Shown here: positions 43,904 to 53,968 of the stretch, piece after piece
Layout of the letters: every line of letters begins with the position of its first letter
Position numbering within the stretch: position 1 is the first letter of the stretch
NCBI RefSeq assembly: GCF_001971725.1
Contig: NZ_CP019388.1
Span: 1,736,001-1,800,000, forward strand
Reading direction: 5' to 3'
From: Winogradskyella sp. J14-2
GTDB lineage: Bacteria > Bacteroidota > Bacteroidia > Flavobacteriales > Flavobacteriaceae
DNA length: 64,000 bases
Program-made: the position numbers and the translations under genes
Notes under the pieces: generated by a model
Told to the model about the DNA's origin: nothing
Databases searched by the model: none
The model's input: the letters and a program-made list of their open reading frames with translations, nothing else

Positions 43904-44533
43904 TTAGGTGTAAAACTCTACTTTACCAGTACTTATATTGTACATACCACCAATGATTTTTATTTCGCCGTTTTTCTCCATATCGTTCAAAATGACACTT
44001 TGGTTTCTAATATTATCTAAAGTCATTTCGATGTTCTTTTTTGAAACGGCATCCACAAATTCTAAATTAGAAGAATTTCGAGCAGACTCATCTACTGGCT
44101 CTTCTACGGCATGGACAGCTGGCTCTATTTTATTTATAAGTGCGGTTAAGTTACCCATCCTTGCATGGTCACAGGCTCCTTTAACTGCACCACAACTTGT
44201 ATGACCTAATACCAAAATGAGTTTTGTACCTGCTAACTTGCAAGCAAATTCCATGCTCCCTAGTATATCTTGATTTACAAAATTACCCGCAATTCTTATA
44301 CTAAAAATATCCCCTAAACCTTGGTCAAAAACCAATTCTGCTGAAACTCTAGAGTCTATACAACTCAAAATTGTTGCAAAGGGAAACTGGCCTTTTGCTG
44401 TATCATTAACCTGCTCTAGCAAGTTTCTATTTGCTTTTTGATTTTTTTGAAATCTAGTATTTCCTTCTTTAAGATATTGAAGAGCTTTTTCAGGCGTAAT
44501 CGTGGCTTGAGTTTCTCTTGTATGTGCTTTCAT
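43904..44533 (-). CDS. beta-carbonic anhydrase
   Basis: A 209-residue zinc enzyme that interconverts CO2 and bicarbonate. Zinc ligands are Cys58 (in SCIDSR), His111 and Cys114 (in LGHTSCGAVKGA), with the catalytic Asp60-Arg62 pair intact. RIAGNFVNQDILGSMEFA is the usual strand/helix. No signal peptide, so cytoplasmic. It lies 59 bp downstream of a SulP transporter in the same orientation. Such pairs are commonly interpreted as bicarbonate uptake plus hydration. Confidence 0.95.
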   Translation of the reverse strand: MKAHTRETQATITPEKALQYLKEGNTRFQKNQKANRNLLEQVNDTAKGQFPFATILSCIDSRVSAELVFDQGLGDIFSIRIAGNFVNQDILGSMEFACKLAGTKLILVLGHTSCGAVKGACDHARMGNLTALINKIEPAVHAVEEPVDESARNSSNLEFVDAVSKKNIEMTLDNIRNQSVILNDMEKNGEIKIIGGMYNISTGKVEFYT

Positions 44534-44592
44534 TTCATTTATTTTATGTGCTCAAAAATTTGAAGCATTATTTTTTATAATTTTTTTGTTTT

Positions 44593-46170
44593 TTAACCCT
44601 TCTTCTTTGCCTTAAAGAATGTAACAAAACTATCTGGGTTTTCAACTATTCCTCGTTCAGAAAACAATTTAATATTTATATTTCGTTCTTTGGCTTTAAA
44701 TGCAAAATCTTCAAGGATTTCTATAATATCGTTATCTAAATATTTGGTATTTCTTACATCTAACTCTAAAGTAGAATTGTGTGGCACACGGTCTAACTCC
44801 TTTAAAATGGCACCTTTATTAAAGAATGTAACTTCTTCAGCTAGCGTCATTTTAATTTTGCCATCATCAATATCTTCACCTTCCTTATGTAAGAAGTGAG
44901 AGTTTCTATAGCTTCTGTAAAGCACAATGAATATGCCTATGGCAAGACCTAGACCAATTCCTTTTAGAAGATCTAAAAATACAATTCCCAATACGGTTAC
45001 AATAAAGGGTACAAACTGCATCCACCCACCGTTATACATGGCCTTAAATGTTGACGGTTTTGCCAATTTGTAACCTACAATAAACAGTATAGCTGCCAGC
45101 ACGGAAAGAGGTATATAATTTAATATACGAGGTATAACAAGTACTGATATAAGTAACAAAAACCCATGAATAATTGCACTTGCCTTAGTTTGACCACCAG
45201 ATTGCACATTAGCAGAACTGCGTACAATAACTTGAGTTATTGGTAAACCACCAATAAAACCAGATACAATATTACCTGCTCCTTGAGCTAAAAGTTCTCT
45301 GTTGGTTGGTGTTACTCTCTTATGAGGATCTAACTTATCGGTCGCCTCCACACACAAAAGAGTTTCTAAGGATGCTACTAGTGCAATGGTAAAACCGGTG
45401 AGTATTACATCTCCTCTTGTAATTACACTAAAATTAGGAAAACTGAACTGACCAATAAACGAATCTATTCCATCGGGAACAGGTACACTCACCAAGTGGG
45501 AGACCTCAATGGCTAATGTTTCATTTTCATTAGTTAATAAATAGAATATTATTCCTACCACTACAGCAACAAGTGGTCCTTGGACGATTTCAAAAAACTT
45601 CCCTTTTTTTATAAGAATGTTACTCCACAATAAAAGTATGAGTAAACTAATAACTCCTATTACAGTCGATCCTATGGTAATATTATCTAATGCTGAGAGA
45701 ATTGCTGAAAACGTATTTTCGCCAGAGGGTTCTATAAAACTATCTGCACCTTCAGGTTCTATATCGTATCCAAAAAAATGAGGAATTTGTTTCAATATTA
45801 TAATTATACCTATTCCTGTAAGCATTCCTTTAATTACGGAAGAAGGAAAATAGTACCCTATTATACCAAGCCTGAGAATCCCGAAAATAATTTGAATTAT
45901 ACCTCCGAGCACAACAGCTACCAAAAAGTTTTCCCACCCACCTAATGCGGTAATCGCTGTTAATACAATTGCTGCTAGGCCAGCGGCCGGACCACTTACT
46001 CCTATTTGAGAACCACTTAAAAAACCAACGACAATACCACCTATAATTCCTGCTATTAAGCCAGAAAACAATGGTGCTCCACTAGCTAGAGCAATACCCA
46101 AACATAATGGCAATGCTACAAAAAATACCACAATACTTGCCGGTATATCGCTTTTTAATGATTTGTACAT
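44593..46170 (-). CDS. SulP-family anion transporter with STAS domain (likely bicarbonate)
   Basis: A 525-residue inner-membrane protein with 12-14 helices (about 8-405). The SulP motif is near the N terminus: DIPASIVVFFVALPLCLGIALASG. Next are GPAAGLAAIV and TRELLAQGAGNIVSG-like sequence (TNRELLAQGAGNIVSGFIGG). A C-terminal STAS domain (about 425-520) has LELDVRNTKYLDNDIIEIL. SulP members carry sulfate, bicarbonate or other anions. The adjacent carbonic anhydrase points to bicarbonate. Confidence 0.93.
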   Translation of the reverse strand: MYKSLKSDIPASIVVFFVALPLCLGIALASGAPLFSGLIAGIIGGIVVGFLSGSQIGVSGPAAGLAAIVLTAITALGGWENFLVAVVLGGIIQIIFGILRLGIIGYYFPSSVIKGMLTGIGIIIILKQIPHFFGYDIEPEGADSFIEPSGENTFSAILSALDNITIGSTVIGVISLLILLLWSNILIKKGKFFEIVQGPLVAVVVGIIFYLLTNENETLAIEVSHLVSVPVPDGIDSFIGQFSFPNFSVITRGDVILTGFTIALVASLETLLCVEATDKLDPHKRVTPTNRELLAQGAGNIVSGFIGGLPITQVIVRSSANVQSGGQTKASAIIHGFLLLISVLVIPRILNYIPLSVLAAILFIVGYKLAKPSTFKAMYNGGWMQFVPFIVTVLGIVFLDLLKGIGLGLAIGIFIVLYRSYRNSHFLHKEGEDIDDGKIKMTLAEEVTFFNKGAILKELDRVPHNSTLELDVRNTKYLDNDIIEILEDFAFKAKERNINIKLFSERGIVENPDSFVTFFKAKKKG

Positions 46171-46256
46171 AATAAATACTATTTATACTTAGATAATACT
46201 CTAAGTCTTTTAAAATTAAATTTTGAAACCTTTTTTAACGGTTAGATTTGAACAAC

Positions 46257-46553
46257 TTAAACAAGCGGTCTTTCAGGAGGTGGTGAAATTAAATTTAAGT
46301 GAGGTCTACGATAGATATTGGCTGTATATCTAGTATCAACTGGTATGGCCACTTCTTTCGTGGCATCTTCAGACATCTCTAGCGAGTAGTCCAAGAGAAG
46401 TTTTATATCTTCTTGTTCTTCCTCTTCTTCGCTCATTCCAAAAAATGCAGAAACGTCTGCCGAATCATCGAAAGATAAGATTATTGTAGGTGCGCTTATT
46501 ATCATGGTAAATAGTACCACAAAACTAAGTGCAATAGCTTTTTTTAAAATCAT
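46257..46553 (-). CDS. small exported protein, hypothetical
   Basis: A 98-residue protein. The start MILKKAIALSFVVLFTMIISA is a signal-like hydrophobic N terminus. The mature part is acidic (MSEEEEEQEDIK) and ends with a Pro-rich PHLNLISPPPERPLV tail. No domain is recognised. The ATG at 46553 was chosen over 46580 because it gives a better signal sequence. It lies between the Bat operon end and the SulP gene, all on the minus strand. Confidence 0.6.
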   Translation of the reverse strand: MILKKAIALSFVVLFTMIISAPTIILSFDDSADVSAFFGMSEEEEEQEDIKLLLDYSLEMSEDATKEVAIPVDTRYTANIYRRPHLNLISPPPERPLV

Positions 46554-46607
46554 AGGTTGTGCTATATATAAATATAACATTTACAATATATGATTTTGTT
46601 AACAATA

Positions 46608-47369
46608 TTAAAAGGTCTTTAAGATTTTTATGTCTTTTGAAGGGATCCAACCTGTAGATTTATCTGAAAGCTGGATTTTTTTCCAGTCTTCATAGGTCTC
46701 TAACACCTGTACTTTGGTACCCTCATGAAGTCTAAATACTTCTTCTGAGCTCTTGTTAGCCTCAGACCTTACCCTAGATTCTTGTGCAAATACAATGGCA
46801 GGATTATCTTTTTTGTATAAATTTTGCCTCTGAAACGCCATGGCTACTGAAAAACAAGAAAAAAACAAGCTTGCTAAACTTATTACAAAAGCCATTCTCT
46901 TTCTTGAGGTTGCATGAGAAAAATGATATAATAAAAATAAGGCTACAAATAAAATAACGCCAGTTATGGCAATCTGAGCCCAAGTATCTACACTAAATAA
47001 ATTGATAACATTATTAATGATTCTAGAAAATCCTACCTGAGGTACAGTATCTATGGCATCAACAGTCATGTTTTTGGCGTAGCCTGTCAAATTATTTATT
47101 ATGTCTTTATCGTTTGGTTTTAGTAGTAATGCTTTTTCGTAATAATATATACTCGGTGCTACATTGTTAAGTTTATAATTTGCATTTCCTAGATTGAAGT
47201 ATAATTCAGCAGAATGTTGGCCCGAACTTAAAATGGCTTCATATTTATCAATAGCTTCTGCGTACTTACCATCATTATACAATGCATTGGCTTGATCAAA
47301 AAGCGTATCGTTTTGAGGAATAACAATGGTGCTAAAAAAACAAAATATTAAGGCAGTAAGATACTTCAT
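46608..47369 (-). CDS. batE: BatE: TPR and SH3-domain membrane protein of the Bat operon
   Basis: The 253-residue protein has a signal peptide (1-18). Two or three TPR repeats (about 22-95) include AIDKYEAILSSGQHSAELYF and YFNLGNANYKL. Two membrane helices follow (about 130-152 and 160-180). A C-terminal bacterial SH3 domain (about 190-250) has RSEANKSSEEVFRLHEGTKV and GWIPSKDIKIL. Bat proteins were named for aerotolerance in Bacteroides; their molecular role is unsettled. The start overlaps the batD stop by 4 bp, indicating coupling. It is the last gene of the operon. Confidence 0.9.
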   Translation of the reverse strand: MKYLTALIFCFFSTIVIPQNDTLFDQANALYNDGKYAEAIDKYEAILSSGQHSAELYFNLGNANYKLNNVAPSIYYYEKALLLKPNDKDIINNLTGYAKNMTVDAIDTVPQVGFSRIINNVINLFSVDTWAQIAITGVILFVALFLLYHFSHATSRKRMAFVISLASLFFSCFSVAMAFQRQNLYKKDNPAIVFAQESRVRSEANKSSEEVFRLHEGTKVQVLETYEDWKKIQLSDKSTGWIPSKDIKILKTF

Positions 47370-49144
47370 TTTCGTAGTTGTTTGTCTATTAATGAAATTG
47401 TTTTTGCAGCTTTGTCATAATCATTTTGCATAGTCACGTTGGTTATTGGTGTATATCTTGCCAATTCGCAACTTTCTAAGATTGAAATAAATTCAGTGAC
47501 AACATGGGTATTTACCTGTTTTTTTGTAAGCAATGCTTCTATCTTCTCTTTATTAAAATCGCTGGTTTCTATATTTAGCTTTGCCTTTAAATAATTATGA
47601 AGTGCTCTTTCTAGCGATTCATAGAACAAAGCTTTTTGACCTAAATTTTTCTTGGCCTCACTTAAGTATTTTTTTGCTAAACGATCTGCTTTTCTTATAC
47701 GGGTGCCAACAACATCAGCATCACGTTTTTCTTTTGTTCTCCTTATAATAATTGCTAACGGAATTGCTAAAAAGGGCAATAATAACAGGCACCAAAAACT
47801 CGTTGATTTAAAAAAGCTTTTTTTGGTCATGGATTCCCAATTAGAAGTCGTCTTTATAAAAGCAAAGGTATTAGCACTAGGTTTTACAGTTTGTTTTGTA
47901 TTGGAGGCCACTGTGTTTTTTGAATTTTCTACTGAAGCTATGGGTCCATTTACAACATCTATAATGATCTCATCTGATGTGATACGCTTGTAGGTTTCTG
48001 ACTTAAGATCGAAATATGAAAATGATATAGGTGGTATTGGGTATTTACCGCGATATTGAGGTACAATGGTGTAGGTATCAGAAATGCTTCCTTGCATGCC
48101 GCCTAAACCTGTGCGTACGTTTTCATTGTGTTCTGGCTCATAAACCTCTAAAGAACTTGGCGTGTTTAACTTTGGAAGTTCAAATAATTTTAGGTTTCCT
48201 CTACCTTTAACTTCAATTTTTGCTTGTAGTGACTCTGTGGCATCTAATTGATTTTTTGATGTTGTAACCTTAAAATCAAAGTCACCCACTGCTCCTTTAA
48301 AATCTGATGGCTTGCCTTGCTCTGGTAATGGTTTTACGTTAATTGTTCTACTACCAGCAGTAACGGTTTTTGGGACTTGAGTCATTATTTGCTGGCCAAA
48401 TATATTGGCTCTACCAGTTGGTACTTCGACCGTTATATCTAAAACTAATGGTTCTAACTTTAATTTACCGGTTTTTTGAGGATATAAAACCGTTTTTCTT
48501 AATACTACATAACGGTAGTCTTCACCTTTGTACTCTCCTCTTTGAATATTTAAACCCTTTATTTCGATATTTTGGCTCCAGAAGTCGTTATATCTTGGTG
48601 TTTGCTTTTCTCGCCAATTACTACTTATTCCGACCTCTGTAGATACATATAGTTTATAGACTACTGTTGTTGGCTCGTTTAAATAAGGATTGCCGTTAGA
48701 TACCTCAGCCACTAAATGAATTTTATCAGAAGCAATATCTGCTGCATCTGGTGGACCATTTGGCTTATCTACTGCGGCTGTTACAGTCACCGTTACAGGA
48801 AACGTTTTATAAACCTCACCATCAATCTCTATGGTAGCTTGCTTTATTGTAAACTTACCTTTTTTTTTTGGCGCCAAGAAATAGCTGTAGGTTTTTTTGT
48901 AGGTTCTTTTACCATTGACATACATGTTTTTTAAAGAGGTGTTGGGACCACCAACAACTGTAAAATCATCAAAGTTGGGAGGTACAAAATTGTCTCCATC
49001 TTGATTCATCTCAAAATCAATACGCAAGCGCTCATTAACACCTAACTTTTGCTTACTAACCTTAGCTTCAAATTTTACTTGAGCGTAGGTTAGACTTGAT
49101 GCAAGTAGGAATAATACTATTGTTATGTTTTTGATGATTTTCAT
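47366..49144 (-). CDS. batD: BatD: envelope protein of the Bat operon
   Basis: The 592-residue protein has a signal peptide (about 1-21, LTYAQ) and a large periplasmic beta-domain region (about 22-420). QKLGVNERLRIDFEMNQDGD and YSYFLAPKKKGKFTI are typical of BatD (oxygen-tolerance) proteins. One membrane helix (about 440-462) and a cytoplasmic helical tail follow (KADRLAKKYLSEAKKNL, LERALHNYLKAKL). The ATG at 49144 is preferred over TTG at 49156. It probably works with BatA/BatB VWA proteins. It sits between batC and batE. Confidence 0.92.
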   Translation of the reverse strand: MKIIKNITIVLFLLASSLTYAQVKFEAKVSKQKLGVNERLRIDFEMNQDGDNFVPPNFDDFTVVGGPNTSLKNMYVNGKRTYKKTYSYFLAPKKKGKFTIKQATIEIDGEVYKTFPVTVTVTAAVDKPNGPPDAADIASDKIHLVAEVSNGNPYLNEPTTVVYKLYVSTEVGISSNWREKQTPRYNDFWSQNIEIKGLNIQRGEYKGEDYRYVVLRKTVLYPQKTGKLKLEPLVLDITVEVPTGRANIFGQQIMTQVPKTVTAGSRTINVKPLPEQGKPSDFKGAVGDFDFKVTTSKNQLDATESLQAKIEVKGRGNLKLFELPKLNTPSSLEVYEPEHNENVRTGLGGMQGSISDTYTIVPQYRGKYPIPPISFSYFDLKSETYKRITSDEIIIDVVNGPIASVENSKNTVASNTKQTVKPSANTFAFIKTTSNWESMTKKSFFKSTSFWCLLLLPFLAIPLAIIIRRTKEKRDADVVGTRIRKADRLAKKYLSEAKKNLGQKALFYESLERALHNYLKAKLNIETSDFNKEKIEALLTKKQVNTHVVTEFISILESCELARYTPITNVTMQNDYDKAAKTISLIDKQLRK

Positions 49145-49181
49145 TTTTACAGGCAATAATGATAAGCAACTTTTTTCTAAA

Positions 49182-50021
49182 CTACCAATCTTTTTCTGTC
49201 CTTACTTTAGCTCCTTTTTGCTTTTCTGCATTAATTTTTTGTTGAACTTTTTGTTCTTGATTTTGCATGGCTTCTAGAATGTTTTTCATTTGCTGAGGAG
49301 ACATCTGTCCTGGCTTTGGTTTAGACTTTTGGTTTGGGTCTTTTTTTTCATTCTCCTTATCACCGTTGTTTTTCTTATCATCTTGTGGTTTACCTTTGTC
49401 GTCTTGCTCTTTATCCCCTTCCTTTTTATCGTCGTCTCCTTCGTCTTTTTTGTCTTTATTGTCTTTATTTTCGTCTTCTTTCTTTTCTTCCTTCTCTTTG
49501 TCTTTTTCTTCTTCTTTATTCTCGTCCTTTTTATTGTCTTCACCACCACCATCTTTTTGTTGCTCTGCACATTCTTTTGCCAGAGCAAAATTATATCTTG
49601 TTTCTTCGTCTGAGGGATTATTCCTTAAAGCATTTTTAAAAGCTTCTACTGCTTCTTTACAATTGTCTTCTTGCATTAAAATATTGCCAAGATTATGGTA
49701 AGCTCTGTGTTTTTCGTCTTTGGTTTGCGCATTTTCGACCGCTTCTTGAGTTCTAAATAGGGCTTCGTCGTAGTTTCCATTCTTGTAATACGTGTTGGCA
49801 AGGTTATATGCACCGACAGCTTTACTTGGAGCATTAGAAATAGCTCTTCTGTACTCCATTTCAGCTGATATATAGTTTTCGTTTTGCACCAATTCATTGG
49901 CTTTATAAACCAAATCGGTGGCCACTCTTTCTTTTTTTAATTGCTCTATCTCCTGGTTTTGAGAAAAACTAAAATAACCCGATAAAACAACAATTAACCC
50001 TATGTAAATTTTCATCTTCAT
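49182..50021 (-). CDS. batC: BatC: TPR protein with long charged linker
   Basis: The 279-residue protein has a signal peptide (1-20). TPR repeats (about 35-150) include YISAEMEYRRAISNAPSKAV and EALFRTQEAVENA. A very charged Lys/Glu/Asp linker covers about 155-235 (runs such as KDENKEEEKDKEKEEKKEDE). The conserved C-terminal MSPQQMKNILEAMQNQEQKV follows. The linker is low-complexity and makes open frames on the opposite strand that are not genes. It follows batB by 133 bp and precedes batD by 37 bp. Confidence 0.88.
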   Translation of the reverse strand: MKMKIYIGLIVVLSGYFSFSQNQEIEQLKKERVATDLVYKANELVQNENYISAEMEYRRAISNAPSKAVGAYNLANTYYKNGNYDEALFRTQEAVENAQTKDEKHRAYHNLGNILMQEDNCKEAVEAFKNALRNNPSDEETRYNFALAKECAEQQKDGGGEDNKKDENKEEEKDKEKEEKKEDENKDNKDKKDEGDDDKKEGDKEQDDKGKPQDDKKNNGDKENEKKDPNQKSKPKPGQMSPQQMKNILEAMQNQEQKVQQKINAEKQKGAKVRTEKDW

Positions 50022-50154
50022 AATTCTTTTTTAAAAGTAACAAACCCTTTAATTATATGGCGTTAAAGAAAATTTAAAAGTTTTTAACTCGCTAGATATA
50101 ATCATTTTTTCTTGTTGAAAATCTTAAAATCATTAGTTTTTTGATCAAAATGAT

Positions 50155-51195
50155 TTAGTTTGATGTTTCGTTGAATAAATTCAATTTCTTCAGCCAAGCT
50201 GTTTTTCTTTCTAGAAAGAAAATTTCAATAAATAACAAAAAGATACCAATACCTAAAAACCATTGAAACTGATCTTTAAAATCTGCTATTTGTTTAGATT
50301 CGAATTCCTTTTTATCCATTTGGTCTAGTACATCTTTAATAGTTTCAACTACTTCGTCTGTATTACTTCCATTTATGTAGACTCCAGTTGTTTCTTCTGC
50401 AATTTTTCTTAGGGTACTTTCATCTAATCTTGTTATAACTGTTTCTCCATTACTGTCTTTTTTATAATTGAGCACCACTCCGTTTCGTTTTATGGGTATT
50501 GGGCCACCTTTGGTATTGCCAACACCAACCGTTAAAATTTTAATGCCTTCATCAGAAGCTTCTTCTGCAATATCTACGGCTTCCCCACCATGATCTTCGC
50601 CATCTGAAATGATAATTAATATACGGTTGGTTTGCTCATCGTCATCGTAATAGGTTTTTGCCAATTGAATAGCTTCGTGAATTGCTGTGCCCTGTGAAGA
50701 CAGCATGTCTGTATTCATGTTTTGCAAAAACATCTTAGCAGATGCATAATCTGTGGTTATAGGCAACTGCGGAAATGCCTTACCTGCATAGGCAATAATA
50801 CCAACTCTATCGCTAGCAAGACTATTAATAATTTCTCTAACCAATTGTTTTGACTTCTCTAATCGGTTTGGGGCAATATCTTCTGCTAACATGCTTTTTG
50901 AAACGTCTACCGCAAAAACAATATCTACTCCTTGGCTTCGTACTGTTTCTAATTTTGTGCCAATTTTAGGGTTTACTAAGGCTAAAGACAAACAGCCAAA
51001 AGCAGCACACAATACGACTACTTTTAGAACACTTTTAAATAGGGAATGATTGGGACTAAGACGACTAAGAAGGTGACTATCTGCAAATTTCTTTTGTGTG
51101 GATCGCCTCCATACTTGTAATAAAACGTATAGCAGAATAACTACTGGTATTACCAATAGCGTCCAAAACCATATTTTTTCATCTAGTCTAAACAA
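50155..51195 (-). CDS. batB: BatB: von Willebrand factor A membrane protein
   Basis: The 346-residue protein has two N-terminal helices (about 9-28 and 55-75), a VWA domain (about 90-290) with MIDAS motif DVSKS (97-101), TTDYASA and a later SDGEDHGG, and a C-terminal membrane helix (about 310-330). It therefore exposes the VWA domain to the periplasm. The stop of batA overlaps its start by 8 bp. It is a partner of BatA in the proposed envelope complex. Confidence 0.93.
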   Translation of the reverse strand: MFRLDEKIWFWTLLVIPVVILLYVLLQVWRRSTQKKFADSHLLSRLSPNHSLFKSVLKVVVLCAAFGCLSLALVNPKIGTKLETVRSQGVDIVFAVDVSKSMLAEDIAPNRLEKSKQLVREIINSLASDRVGIIAYAGKAFPQLPITTDYASAKMFLQNMNTDMLSSQGTAIHEAIQLAKTYYDDDEQTNRILIIISDGEDHGGEAVDIAEEASDEGIKILTVGVGNTKGGPIPIKRNGVVLNYKKDSNGETVITRLDESTLRKIAEETTGVYINGSNTDEVVETIKDVLDQMDKKEFESKQIADFKDQFQWFLGIGIFLLFIEIFFLERKTAWLKKLNLFNETSN

Positions 51196-52192
51196 AGCTT
51201 CTAAATATTGTATTTCTTAATATAATTTCGATAAGCAAAAGCAAACCTGCAAGGATTACAAGAGGTCTGTATTTTTCGTCGTAATTGTAATATTTCTTTT
51301 CTTGTATTTCTGTTTTTTCTAGTTTGTTGATTTCCTTATAAATCTCAGCTAACTTTTGGTTATTGGTAGCTCTAAAATACTGCCCTCCAGTAGCATTGGC
51401 TATTTCCTCTAATAATTTTTCGTCTATTTCTACTTGCTGTCTGCTGTACCTAAAGGTTCCGTTTGGATTAATAGAACTTGGCGATAAGGCCATTCCATTG
51501 GTACCTAAGCCTATGGTATACACTTTAATGCCGTATTCTACAGCTAATTCACTAGCTATTTTTGGGTCTATAAAACCTGAATTATTAACACCGTCTGTAA
51601 GTAGAATAATCACCTTACTTTTAGCTCTACTGTCCTTAAGTCTGTTTACAGAAGTTGCCAAGCCCATACCAATTGCTGTACCTCCTTCTATTATTGTATT
51701 GTATTTAATATCTCTTAAAGAACGTTGTACTATTGATTTATCTGTTGTAATTGGTGTTTTGGTGTAAGCTTCGCCTGCATATTCTACTAAACCTATCCTA
51801 TCATTTGGGCGACCATCTATAAAATCTGCCGCGACTTCTTTTAAAGCTTCCAAACGATTAGGGCGTAGGTCTTTTGCCAACATGCTTGCGGATACATCTA
51901 TTGCCATTACAATATCTATTCCTTTTGTTGTTTTTGTTTTGGTAGATACATCGACAGTTCTTGGTCTTGCAAGTGCTGTAATTAGTAAAGCTAAAGCGAG
52001 CATTCTTAATACAAATAATATGTGCTTAAACTTTCCCCAAAACGACGATGTTTGCTTAAACCCCTCTATACTAGATATCTTTAACTCAGCAGATTGTTTG
52101 CTGTGCTTAAACACATACCAGACTAGTGCTAATGGCAATAGCACTAAAAACCAAAATAATTCTTTATTTAAAAACTCTATATTTTCAAACAT
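51188..52192 (-). CDS. batA: BatA: von Willebrand factor A membrane protein
   Basis: The 334-residue protein has N-terminal helices (about 12-30 and 58-75) and a VWA domain with an intact MIDAS (DVSAS, 99-103), TGGTAIGMG-like loop (EGGTAIGMGLA) and LTDGVNN. A C-terminal helix covers about 308-328. The fold and topology match BatB. Its ATG overlaps the stop of the preceding BatD-like gene by one base, so translation is coupled. Confidence 0.93.
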   Translation of the reverse strand: MFENIEFLNKELFWFLVLLPLALVWYVFKHSKQSAELKISSIEGFKQTSSFWGKFKHILFVLRMLALALLITALARPRTVDVSTKTKTTKGIDIVMAIDVSASMLAKDLRPNRLEALKEVAADFIDGRPNDRIGLVEYAGEAYTKTPITTDKSIVQRSLRDIKYNTIIEGGTAIGMGLATSVNRLKDSRAKSKVIILLTDGVNNSGFIDPKIASELAVEYGIKVYTIGLGTNGMALSPSSINPNGTFRYSRQQVEIDEKLLEEIANATGGQYFRATNNQKLAEIYKEINKLEKTEIQEKKYYNYDEKYRPLVILAGLLLLIEIILRNTIFRSFV

Positions 52193-53922
52193 TAATTCTG
52201 TGATTCTTGTTCAGCATTAGCTTGTTTGTCAGATTTCATTTCTATTGATTCTATAATTCGCTCTGCAACCTTAACAGCGTAGTTATCTTCTGTAGCCCAA
52301 ACCAAGGTGATATGTATAATTGCACCTTCTTTTGTAGCAAAACTAAAAATAGCATATGATGCTTTGAAGGTTTTATCAGAATCACCCGTTGGAAAATCAC
52401 CAATGCCGTAAGTTTTACTTCCCTCAACATTATTTGGTGTTATGTACTGTTCGTTTTTAGTTATTATATTCTGAACATTCTTAGTTTCCCACGCTTTTAA
52501 AATCTGCTCTATAGACTGCGATACTTTTAGTTCTAGGTTTTCTTGATCTTGTTGGTTATTATCGGTTTTTGGTGTTTTAGTTACTATTTTAATGGTAACT
52601 TGTTTTGCGTCATTAAACACAAATTCTTTTGTATTAAAATTGAGTTTCTGCTCTTTTGATATGCTATCTGTAACTCGTCTTAATACTTGCGGAGTTTCAA
52701 TATATACAGGTGGATAGCCGTAAGCACTTTTAACCCATTCACCTTCTAAAAGTTCTTTGCTTTCATCACCTAAAATGGTATCATTAACATATTTAAAACC
52801 ATAGGTTATGCCAAAACCTACATAGGTTGCGATGACCAACAGTATTATACTTGTAATAGAAATAACTACATTTTTACGTTTCTTTTTACGTTCTTTCGCT
52901 TCCTTGTATTGTTGGTCTAGAAGTTTTTCTTCTTCACTTGGTTCTGGTAAAACGGCCTTTACACTATCAATTTCTTTTTCAATAGTAGCTCTATCCATTT
53001 CAATAAGCGCTGTGTCTGGTGCAGATTTTGCAAATTTTACCAAGTCGGCTCGCTTTAAAATGGTTTCGAGATTAAGAATAGTCTCTTTTGTAAACGCAAA
53101 TTGATTGCCTTCCTTTAAAAGTTGAAGTCTTTGAATAAGTTCATCTGTTGTACTTTCCAATGAACGTTCGTAAACTTGCTCATCTAAATATTTTCTAATA
53201 ATCATTGTTAGTTCAGAATAATATTCTTTGACTTCTGAGCGCATTAAATATTGACTATTATCTAGTTTTTTTAAAGCTAGTTTTGCTCTGTCGTAAGGTG
53301 GTAATAAGGCTATTTCTTCTTCCTCTGTCAGCGGTTTTTCTCGCCAGATAAACCACCACAATAAAAAAGCGACTAAAGCCAAGGCAGCTAAAATTCCTAA
53401 TAACCATTTCCACCAATTACTACTACTTTTTTCAACTTCTATAATGGGTTTAATGTCGTATAGTTTCTGCTTGGTAGTATCAACTTGAACTGTACCCACA
53501 TCTACACGTAAAGAATCTGTAAAAAATGGTTTTTCGCCAATAATTATTTTTTGCTTTGGAATTACATACGAACCAGAATCAAACTGCGTAAGCTTATAAA
53601 TCCTAGACAGTTTTAATTTTGAATTTTCTTTAGTTGTATCAACATCTAGCGCTTCTACCGCTTCAAGTGGCATAAAGGTTTGTCCCTCTGGAAAAACAAC
53701 CAATGCAGTAGAATCGGCTTCAACTTTTATTTTGTAGTTTATTTGCTCGCCTATTCTGATTTTTGTGGTATCTACTTCTATGGTAACCTGACTAAAAGCA
53801 CTGCTAGTAAAAAGTAAATAGTAGATAGTAGATAGTATCAGAATTACAACTGCATTGCACGATGTTGCTCCTTCTGATAATTTCTCACTCAGACTAATTA
53901 TATTTGTGTTATTCTTCGTCAC
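52192..53922 (-). CDS. BatD-like/DUF4381-type membrane protein of the Bat operon
   Basis: The 576-residue protein has a long N terminus (about 45 residues, with an unusual Ser/Asn-rich start before LILSTIYYLLFTSSAF). A periplasmic beta domain (about 46-165) opens with VTIEVDTTKIRIGEQINYKI. One membrane helix follows (WWKWLLGILAALALVAFLLW, about 170-195). A cytoplasmic helical DUF4381-like part (about 200-340) is followed by a second helix (about 352-375) and a C-terminal beta-rich domain. It fits the extra gene found between DUF58 and batA in Bacteroidota. The N-terminal codons overlap a TAGTAGATAG-type low-complexity stretch, so the true start could be further downstream. Confidence 0.82.
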   Translation of the reverse strand: MTKNNTNIISLSEKLSEGATSCNAVVILILSTIYYLLFTSSAFSQVTIEVDTTKIRIGEQINYKIKVEADSTALVVFPEGQTFMPLEAVEALDVDTTKENSKLKLSRIYKLTQFDSGSYVIPKQKIIIGEKPFFTDSLRVDVGTVQVDTTKQKLYDIKPIIEVEKSSSNWWKWLLGILAALALVAFLLWWFIWREKPLTEEEEIALLPPYDRAKLALKKLDNSQYLMRSEVKEYYSELTMIIRKYLDEQVYERSLESTTDELIQRLQLLKEGNQFAFTKETILNLETILKRADLVKFAKSAPDTALIEMDRATIEKEIDSVKAVLPEPSEEEKLLDQQYKEAKERKKKRKNVVISITSIILLVIATYVGFGITYGFKYVNDTILGDESKELLEGEWVKSAYGYPPVYIETPQVLRRVTDSISKEQKLNFNTKEFVFNDAKQVTIKIVTKTPKTDNNQQDQENLELKVSQSIEQILKAWETKNVQNIITKNEQYITPNNVEGSKTYGIGDFPTGDSDKTFKASYAIFSFATKEGAIIHITLVWATEDNYAVKVAERIIESIEMKSDKQANAEQESQN

Positions 53923-53968
53923 TTTATACTTTTTACCTTACACTAATTAACTTAGCGCAACACGCTTA

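Noticed and set aside
49286..49701. Several long frames opposite or overlapping batC
   Set aside because: They arise from the Lys/Glu codon-rich low-complexity linker of batC and have improbable Phe/Leu/Ser or Lys/Thr composition.
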